From a virus: a stretch of 45,675 nt of DNA. The stretch covers positions 1 to 45,675 of the IMG/VR virus record IMGVR_UViG_3300035142_000016; one strand, 5' to 3'. How positions within the stretch are numbered: the first letter of the stretch is position 1; each line of letters starts with the position of its first letter. The translations under genes were made by a program, and so were the position numbers. The notes under the pieces were generated by a model. The model did not search any database, had not been told where the DNA came from, and worked only from the letters and a program-made list of their open reading frames with translations. Positions 40,349 through 45,675 of this stretch are shown here, in pieces.

Positions 40349-41005
40349 ATGCCCTCCGCACAACATCAACAGTCGTTTTCGTTCCCCGGGTATTCGTTCA
40401 ACAACAACGAAGCCGCGGTAACGTTTGATCACCCGAACGTGTTCGAGATCGCGCTTGCCGCATTGCATGCCGACAACACCGGGACGCTTGACGAACGCGT
40501 CGACGATAACACCGGGTTCGCAAACCTGGGAGCGTCTCATACGATCTCTGACGGCGACACGGTCGACGTTTACTGGTCCGGTGGTGTTCGCTACGGGATG
40601 ACCGCTAGCGCAAGCGGGGGCGATGTCACAATTGACGGCGGGGCAGGGGACGCCCTGCCCGTGCTGACAACGTCGATCACCGTTTGCAAGCAGACGGAGA
40701 TTAACCCGTGCTCGATCGACGGCGACCAGATCCAGATCATCGGCGTATTCTACCGAAACTTGAACGATACCGGCGCGAAGGCGCATATCGATTTCCAGGA
40801 TTCTGGGTCCGTCAGTATTAACGAGTTGGATCTCGTCCACGAGACGGCGAACGGTTCCTTCGTCAAGGGGACAACGATCGTCAACGTGAGCGGCGGAGAT
40901 ACGAACACGTACACCGGCAACCCGATCACGAAAGCCTTCGCCAGTCACGACAGCGCACAGGCGGCGACGCTGTTCGTTCTGTCGGGCGAAGACTCGACAC
41001 CGTAA
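40349..41005 (+). CDS. Tail tube or tail accessory protein candidate 2
   Basis: A 218-residue, beta-rich protein with AAGGA before its ATG (PGYSFNNNEAAVTFDHPNVF, DGDTVDVYWSGGVRYGM, IDGDQIQIIGVFYRN). It could be the main tube subunit, or a tube-decorating protein with candidate 1 as the tube. Both sit just before the chaperone genes. A run of ten C follows its stop (41006-41015). Confidence 0.55.
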   Translation: MPSAQHQQSFSFPGYSFNNNEAAVTFDHPNVFEIALAALHADNTGTLDERVDDNTGFANLGASHTISDGDTVDVYWSGGVRYGMTASASGGDVTIDGGAGDALPVLTTSITVCKQTEINPCSIDGDQIQIIGVFYRNLNDTGAKAHIDFQDSGSVSINELDLVHETANGSFVKGTTIVNVSGGDTNTYTGNPITKAFASHDSAQAATLFVLSGEDSTP

Positions 41006-41052
41006 CCCCCCCCCCGACCCGCGAGACAAATCCCTTACAGGGAGGTTAATAA

Positions 41053-41703
41053 ATGGCGGTTTTCAAAGACGGCAAGGGCCGCGAGTGGAAGGTAGAACTC
41101 GACGGCTTTATCCTCGAGGACGTCCGCTCCGAAGTGGGCGTCGATCTGGGGGACTGGTCCGCCGCGGGCTGGCATCGCTTAGCGACGCATTCCCCAACGG
41201 TGGGAATGGTTCTTGCGAGCGTATGCGCTGACCAATACCCCGAAAGCCGACGAGAGTTCGCTAAGACGATCGTCGGCGCCGCCATCGAAAGTGGCCGTAA
41301 GGCCATGCTGACGGCGGCAAGTGTTTTTTTCCCTCCGAGCGAATGGTCCGAGATACAGTCCAACTTGGAGAAGCGCAAGAAGAACCAACAGGTGATCATC
41401 ACCGGGAAAGAGTTCAACGAGATCTGGGAAACGGTCGCGCCCATCTTCACGGCAATCGAGAGCATGCCGCCGGAGATGAAGGCGGGGGCGGAAGCGGAAC
41501 TCGCGAAACAGATCAAGGCAGCCGGCGGGACCATTACCGATTTGGAGAAATTGAAGGCGTTAGCGTCTGCTGGTGGCCAGGAGGGCACCCCTTCGACATC
41601 TGGCAAGAACTCGCCGGGGAGTGCGGAATCGTCGGAAGGGGAATCACCCTCCGGCAACTCTGGATCAGAGCCCACGCCCGACGCCGACAACGACGCAGCC
41701 TAG
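41053..41703 (+). CDS. Tail assembly chaperone (gpG-like)
   Basis: A 216-residue protein with AGGGAGG eight bases upstream. MAVFKDGKGREWKVELDGFI and LEDVRSEVGVDLGDW open a domain with long helices after residue 50. The last 50 residues (TSGKNSPGSAESSEGESPSG) are low-complexity and look like readout of the alternative frame's DNA. The overlapping frame one base back encodes a plausible T-like domain, so a -1 shift before the low-complexity part is likely. These proteins coat the tape measure during tail assembly. Confidence 0.7.
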   Translation: MAVFKDGKGREWKVELDGFILEDVRSEVGVDLGDWSAAGWHRLATHSPTVGMVLASVCADQYPESRREFAKTIVGAAIESGRKAMLTAASVFFPPSEWSEIQSNLEKRKKNQQVIITGKEFNEIWETVAPIFTAIESMPPEMKAGAEAELAKQIKAAGGTITDLEKLKALASAGGQEGTPSTSGKNSPGSAESSEGESPSGNSGSEPTPDADNDAA

Positions 41704-41876
41704 CGCTAGACGTTTGGCGTTTGTGCACCAATAAAAAGTTCAATTGGGACGACTACTTGACAACCGGCGAAATCGCAACGTGGGACGCGATCACGACCTT
41801 CCCGCCGGAACTGGAAGAAACCATAGCGAACTTAACACCAGAGCAGCGGTTAGTAGATCATGCCCGGACGACGTGA
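41541..41876 (+). CDS. Tail chaperone T-like extension in the -1 frame
   Basis: The frame one base behind the chaperone gene stays open to 41876. Its content PFDIWQELAGECGIVGRGIT, then LRQLWIRAHARRRQ and SLALDVWRLC, resembles the C-terminal domain of gpGT-type chaperones. I saw no classical slippery heptamer in the right phase, and the left boundary given is approximate. Independent start codons inside the frame are an alternative. It overlaps the tape measure start by 17 bases. Confidence 0.55.
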   Translation, partial: FGEIEGVSVCWWPGGHPFDIWQELAGECGIVGRGITLRQLWIRAHARRRQRRSLALDVWRLCTNKKFNWDDYLTTGEIATWDAITTFPPELEETIANLTPEQRLVDHARTT

Positions 41877-44256
41877 TATCGAAGCGGGCGGCGCGTTTGT
41901 TCGCCTGTTCCTCAAGAACGATATGACAAAGGATCTCGTCAAGAGCTTGCATGGCGCCGGCAATATGGTGCAAGGGTTCGGGATGCGTGTCGGCGCTATG
42001 GGGGCCGGCATTGCGGCGGCGGGCTCTGCGATCGTCGCCCCCCTGGTCGGCGCCGTCCACCAGTTTGCAGACGTCGGCGACGCGCTGGACAAGATGAGCG
42101 CACGCACCGGGATTGCAGCCCCCGCGCTGGCCGAGCTGGGCTTCGCCGCGGAACAGTCCGGCGCGAGTCTGGAAAACGTCGAGAACGCCGTATTGCGAAT
42201 GAATCGACGTATCGGCCGGATCACCGTCGGGATGGGTTCAAAGGAGCAAGTCAAAGCCCTGCAGATGTTGGGGCTGTCCGCTCAACAGCTCGACAAGATG
42301 AACCCGGAAGAACAGCTTCTAGCGATCGCCGACGCGATGAGTCAGCACGGGGACGCAGCGTCCGCAGCCGGGCTGGCACAACGGGCATTTGGGACGGCTG
42401 TCGACAAGATCCTACCGCTTCTCGCGCTGGGCCGTGAAGGGATCCAGAAACTTCGAGACGAAGCCAAGGACCTAAATATCGTCCCTAGCGACGAAGAAGT
42501 CGCCAACGCCGCCAAGGTGACCGACGCCTTGAACCGGGTGCGCCGAGTGCTCAAGTCGACGATCTTCACCGTCGGGGCGAAACTCGCGGAGCCGATCCTA
42601 GCCGGGCTCGAAGCGGTCAAGAATATCGTCGTTGCGATCAGCAAATGGGTGGACGAAAACCAACAGCTTATCCGGGTCGTCGCCGGGGTCGGTGCTGCGC
42701 TGTTGGGGGTTGGTACCGCGGTTACGGCTCTGGGCGCCGGGATCGTCGGCGTCGGGCTGGTGATCTCGAGCTTGGGGACGGTCCTTGCAGCCCTGGGGAC
42801 GGCGATCGGGCTCGTTCTGTCGCCGGTCGGTTTGATCGTCGCCGGGCTTGTCGCCGGCGTCGCCGCTTGGATTCGCTTCACAGACGCCGGAAAGGCCGCT
42901 GTAGGGGCGCTTTCCGGGCTGTTCGGCGGATTACTCGATACCGCCAAGCGGACGTTTGGGGCGATATTTGACGCCGTGGTGAGCGGTGATTTCGCTCGAG
43001 CCAAAGAAATTGCGGTTGCCGGTTGGAAGTCCGCGGTCGCGCGGCTAAAGATCGAGTTCGCCAAGTTGAAGCTGCTAGCCGCCGAAGGACTCCTTGCGCT
43101 TCAAAGTATCATCGGCGAGACCGCGACCGGAATCATTGGCCGGCTGGCAAGCGGCGATTTTGCCGGGGCCTGGTCGGACACGCTGTCGCAACTGTCGCTT
43201 CTCTGGGCGACGTTTTCTGAAGGCGTCATTAACACGATGACGAGCGTTGCCGACGCGATCACCAACGTCTGGCGCGACGCGGTAACGTACATCACAAAAC
43301 AGATTCTCCGGCTTGCCAACAACCCCGTCTTCGCGAAGGCCTTCGAGAAATATACGGGGGTCGATTTGGTCAAAGAGCAAGCCAGGGGTGAGGAAACCCA
43401 GCAGCAACAGCGGGAAATGGTCACGCGGAGGATTGAAAATCTGACGCAGCAACGACAGGAAGCGGAAGCAAATCTCGAACTTGCGACACGACACGAGGAA
43501 ACGTCAACAAAGCCGATTCTCGACGAGATCGCCAAGATAGACAAACAGCTCGAGGACGCAACCGGCGGCGAGCGTGAGCGGTTGTTGACGCAACGCGTCC
43601 AATTCGAGACGCGGCTCGAGCATCAGCAATCGCCGCGCCGTGAGATCGAGGCGGAGCTGGCTTGGATCGATCAGGAACTTGCAGACGCCGCGGCGTTTGG
43701 CGCGGAGCTCGCGCTGCCGTTCGACATCGTCGCCGAAGCTGGCAGCGTTGCGGAGGGCAACATCGCCGCGCAAGCCGAATCGATCAAAAACAAGCTGGAC
43801 GAGATCAACGCCGCGGCGGCGGCTCGAACCGACGAAGCGGCAAAAGGCGCCGCCGATTCGACTGCTGACGGGATGGAGGCGATCCGCGAAGCGGCGCGTA
43901 TGGCTCGCGAAGAGATCGACCGCTTGACCGGCGATCTCGACAAAGCTGACGCTGATCTGAGGAAGAAAACCGCGCGAGAGCGCAAGGACGAAGCCAAGAA
44001 GGGACCGGCAGCGGCCCCGGGCCCGGAAGGGGCGGAGGGTCCAGTAGCGGCCAAAGGCAAACTTGTCACGCCGGACCTTGTCACAACACACGCCGCGGCG
44101 GCGGTTGCCGCGGGCTATGGAACCGGCCGAACGATCGAGCAACGCATGGCCGGCGACATCCGCGAGTTGAAGAAGCTCACGGATAAACAGCTTCAAGAGC
44201 AAGCGGCGATGACGCACGCCTTTACTATGTTTGCGATGGGATTTGTGCACGGATGA
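41860..44256 (+). CDS. Tape measure protein
   Basis: A 798-residue protein. The start (GGAFVRLFLKNDMTKDLVKS) is followed by an alanine/glycine-rich helical region with TMP-like phrases (LAELGFAAEQSGASLENVEN; AFGTAVDKILPLLALGREG). Residues about 265-330 form a strong hydrophobic segment (VVAGVGAALLGVGTAVTALG and on), typical of tape measures that enter the host membrane. Long coiled coils follow. Its length implies a short tail, roughly 120 nm by the usual 1.5 angstrom per residue rule. It is stop/start coupled to the next gene. Confidence 0.85.
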   Translation: MPGRRDIEAGGAFVRLFLKNDMTKDLVKSLHGAGNMVQGFGMRVGAMGAGIAAAGSAIVAPLVGAVHQFADVGDALDKMSARTGIAAPALAELGFAAEQSGASLENVENAVLRMNRRIGRITVGMGSKEQVKALQMLGLSAQQLDKMNPEEQLLAIADAMSQHGDAASAAGLAQRAFGTAVDKILPLLALGREGIQKLRDEAKDLNIVPSDEEVANAAKVTDALNRVRRVLKSTIFTVGAKLAEPILAGLEAVKNIVVAISKWVDENQQLIRVVAGVGAALLGVGTAVTALGAGIVGVGLVISSLGTVLAALGTAIGLVLSPVGLIVAGLVAGVAAWIRFTDAGKAAVGALSGLFGGLLDTAKRTFGAIFDAVVSGDFARAKEIAVAGWKSAVARLKIEFAKLKLLAAEGLLALQSIIGETATGIIGRLASGDFAGAWSDTLSQLSLLWATFSEGVINTMTSVADAITNVWRDAVTYITKQILRLANNPVFAKAFEKYTGVDLVKEQARGEETQQQQREMVTRRIENLTQQRQEAEANLELATRHEETSTKPILDEIAKIDKQLEDATGGERERLLTQRVQFETRLEHQQSPRREIEAELAWIDQELADAAAFGAELALPFDIVAEAGSVAEGNIAAQAESIKNKLDEINAAAAARTDEAAKGAADSTADGMEAIREAARMAREEIDRLTGDLDKADADLRKKTARERKDEAKKGPAAAPGPEGAEGPVAAKGKLVTPDLVTTHAAAAVAAGYGTGRTIEQRMAGDIRELKKLTDKQLQEQAAMTHAFTMFAMGFVHG

Positions 44257-45092
44257 CGATGACATTTGAACGCGTAACCGGCGGCGATGTCAACTTGAGC
44301 GCCGAGAATCCGCGCGCGCTCCACAAGTGGCGGGCGATCGACAAGCCCCCCGTGTCGATCGGATCTCAGGATTACTTCGACTACGTCGCGTCCTACGCAA
44401 TGGCCTACATCAAAGCAAACGCCCCGTCGATCGGCACCAGCTTAGGTACGCTTTATTGGAACGATATCCAGATTCACGAAAACCACTACGCGCTGAATTA
44501 CGATATCACCGTGGCCTACGGTCCTCGCAACAAACAGGTCGGCGCGTATCAGATCCAAGTCGACCAAGCCGGGGGCACGGTGCACGTGACGGCGGGGCGG
44601 CGGATCGCCGGTTATGGCGCGACCGCGGCCGATATCGTCAACAACGGCGGATTGATCGGCGTCGACGGCGACGAAGTGCACGGGACCGACATCCCCATCG
44701 CGGAAGACAAAATCAACGTCCAATTTCGGCACCCGCAAGGGTTTTTGATCAGGTCCTATATCAAGGCGATCGGAAAGTTGGTCGGTTTTCCCGCTAACGA
44801 TTCTTTTTTGGGGTACGCAGCCGGCGAACCGGTCTACCTTGGCGGCACGTTCACGGAGTCCAACACCGAAGCGACGGCGTCCTATAGCTTCGCGATTTCG
44901 TACAACCAAACCGGCTTGACGATCGGCGGAATTCCCGGGATCGACAAGAAGGGTTGGGACGTCTTCTCTCCGACCTACAAAACGACGACCAACAACGGGC
45001 GGAAGGTTCGCCAGCTTCAATGTATGGAAATTGTCCGGCCGGCGGGGCGAGAGTGGGTTAATTACCTGCCCGTTTTTGGTTGGGGGCATTGA
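44253..45092 (+). CDS. Distal tail-like protein
   Basis: A 279-residue beta-rich protein starting with ATGA overlap. VGAYQIQVDQAGGTVHVTAG, INVQFRHPQGFLIRSYIKAI and ATASYSFAISYNQTGLT suggest a barrel and insertion seen in distal tail proteins, which link the tube to the tip. No catalytic motif is visible. The next tail gene starts inside its stop codon. Confidence 0.65.
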   Translation: MTMTFERVTGGDVNLSAENPRALHKWRAIDKPPVSIGSQDYFDYVASYAMAYIKANAPSIGTSLGTLYWNDIQIHENHYALNYDITVAYGPRNKQVGAYQIQVDQAGGTVHVTAGRRIAGYGATAADIVNNGGLIGVDGDEVHGTDIPIAEDKINVQFRHPQGFLIRSYIKAIGKLVGFPANDSFLGYAAGEPVYLGGTFTESNTEATASYSFAISYNQTGLTIGGIPGIDKKGWDVFSPTYKTTTNNGRKVRQLQCMEIVRPAGREWVNYLPVFGWGH

Positions 45093-45675
45093 TGATCGAG
45101 AAGCGCCGAGTGGGACAATTCGCGCGACCCATCAAAGCCGCCGACCATAACGCCATGGCGGAGGCGGCGGACTTCTACCGGCTACGCCAAAAGCTGGGGC
45201 TTGGCGGCGCCCTTCGCACCGTTCGGCAGTACAATCCGGGCGTCGATTCCATCCAAAACGATAGCGGATCCGACGTCGCCGCGGGCGATGTGCTCGCGCT
45301 TCATGAATGCCTATCGGCGGTCGACGCCGGCGAGTTTGACGATAGCGGCGTCGAGGTCATGGACTGGGCCCGCAATTTCATTTGGTCAGGGAAGAAGCCG
45401 AACACGTCGACGCCGGACCCGGCTTATCATCACATCGGCAATTTTGGAGTGGTGATCGAGGATATCCCCGACGGCGAAGTCGGGCTCTGTGTTGTCAACG
45501 GCGTGGTAGAAGCGCAACTCGACGTCGATTATGCGGATCACCCCTTCGCGGACATCGCGCACGACACGTTTCGGCTGACGTCGAACTGGTACGGGGCCGC
45601 GCAAATTCTCTACAAGGTCCAGGTCGATTCGGTTTGGTGGGCCAAGGTCCGAATCGGTAACTTCCAAGCGCCCGA
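45092..45675 (+). CDS. Distal tail protein, 5' part (continues at 1-404)
   Basis: The ATG at 45092 overlaps the preceding stop (TGATG). Codons run in frame through 45479/45480 into position 1, giving a 263-residue protein in the circular molecule. The N-terminal segment GQFARPIKAADHNAMAEAAD resembles a short peptide found in phage tail proteins that anchors them to the tail tip. The window end splits the gene only artificially. Confidence 0.75.
   Translation, partial: MIEKRRVGQFARPIKAADHNAMAEAADFYRLRQKLGLGGALRTVRQYNPGVDSIQNDSGSDVAAGDVLALHECLSAVDAGEFDDSGVEVMDWARNFIWSGKKPNTSTPDPAYHHIGNFGVVIEDIPDGEVGLCVVNGVVEAQLDVDYADHPFADIAHDTFRLTSNWYGAAQILYKVQVDSVWWAKVRIGNFQAP
45480..45675. repeat. Terminal overlap, right copy
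   Basis: This is the right copy of 1-196. It differs from it only at 45549 (C for A), changing Glu to Ala in the encoded tail protein. Confidence 0.9.

Noticed and set aside
41006-41015. Run of ten C as a phase-variation tract
   Set aside because: It starts right after a stop codon and before the next ribosome site, so slippage would not change a protein; it may be a sequencing-sensitive run.
41404-41410. GGGAAAG as the lambda-type slippery site of the tail chaperone
   Set aside because: The codons read GGG AAA G there, so the heptamer is in the wrong phase for simultaneous -1 slippage.

Overview
This window looks like one complete tailed-phage genome of about 45.5 kb with siphovirus-type tail genes. 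The last 196 bases (45480-45675) repeat the first 196 with one mismatch and join the two ends in frame inside a tail gene, so the assembly is circular or circularly permuted and the real unit is about 45,479 bp. The host is not directly visible. GC-rich coding sequence, cysteine-rich tail proteins, sulfotransferases and a papain-like peptidase suggest an environmental bacterium, possibly a planctomycete; this is a weak inference. No integrase, partition gene or tRNA was seen.

Layout. 45092->404 and 408-1430 are distal tail genes, followed by a glycosyltransferase and a sulfotransferase (1430-3243). A short leftward block (3253-4980) holds a small unknown protein, a DNA methylase interrupted by an in-frame TGA, and a lipoprotein. 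A Cro/CI-like repressor (5032-5265) lies between two copies of the same operator. To its right runs the early region: YqaJ-type exonuclease, RecT, C5-cytosine methyltransferase, SbcC/Rad50-like ATPase, a radical SAM enzyme, small zinc-ribbon proteins, a phage CsrA, an ASCH-domain protein, a tRNA-guanine-transglycosylase-like protein, a replication-initiation-like protein, a DUF1937 protein, RusA, a Dam-type methylase and a RAMP-like protein followed by a pentanucleotide repeat tract. A secreted small protein and a papain-family peptidase (20322-22220) separate this from the structural genes.

Structural region: accessory/tail-fibre-like proteins (22276-25877), large terminase, four glycan-modifying genes (28420-32548), a possible gpW-like connector, lambda-type portal, a single ORF carrying S49 protease, scaffold and major capsid protein with a strong internal start, head-tail connectors, tail tube candidates, a tail chaperone pair in overlapping frames, tape measure and distal tail genes.

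The observations most worth following are: (1) a phage csrA preceded by a terminated, non-coding segment with eleven GGA triplets, several displayed in hairpin loops, which looks like a CsrB-type decoy RNA; (2) a stand-alone RAMP-like protein whose 3' end runs into about 200 bp of degenerate NNNGC pentamers; (3) an intrinsic terminator that straddles the start site of the rightward early promoter; (4) the fused protease-scaffold-capsid ORF; and (5) two glycosyltransferase/sulfotransferase clusters, one with a fused enzyme.
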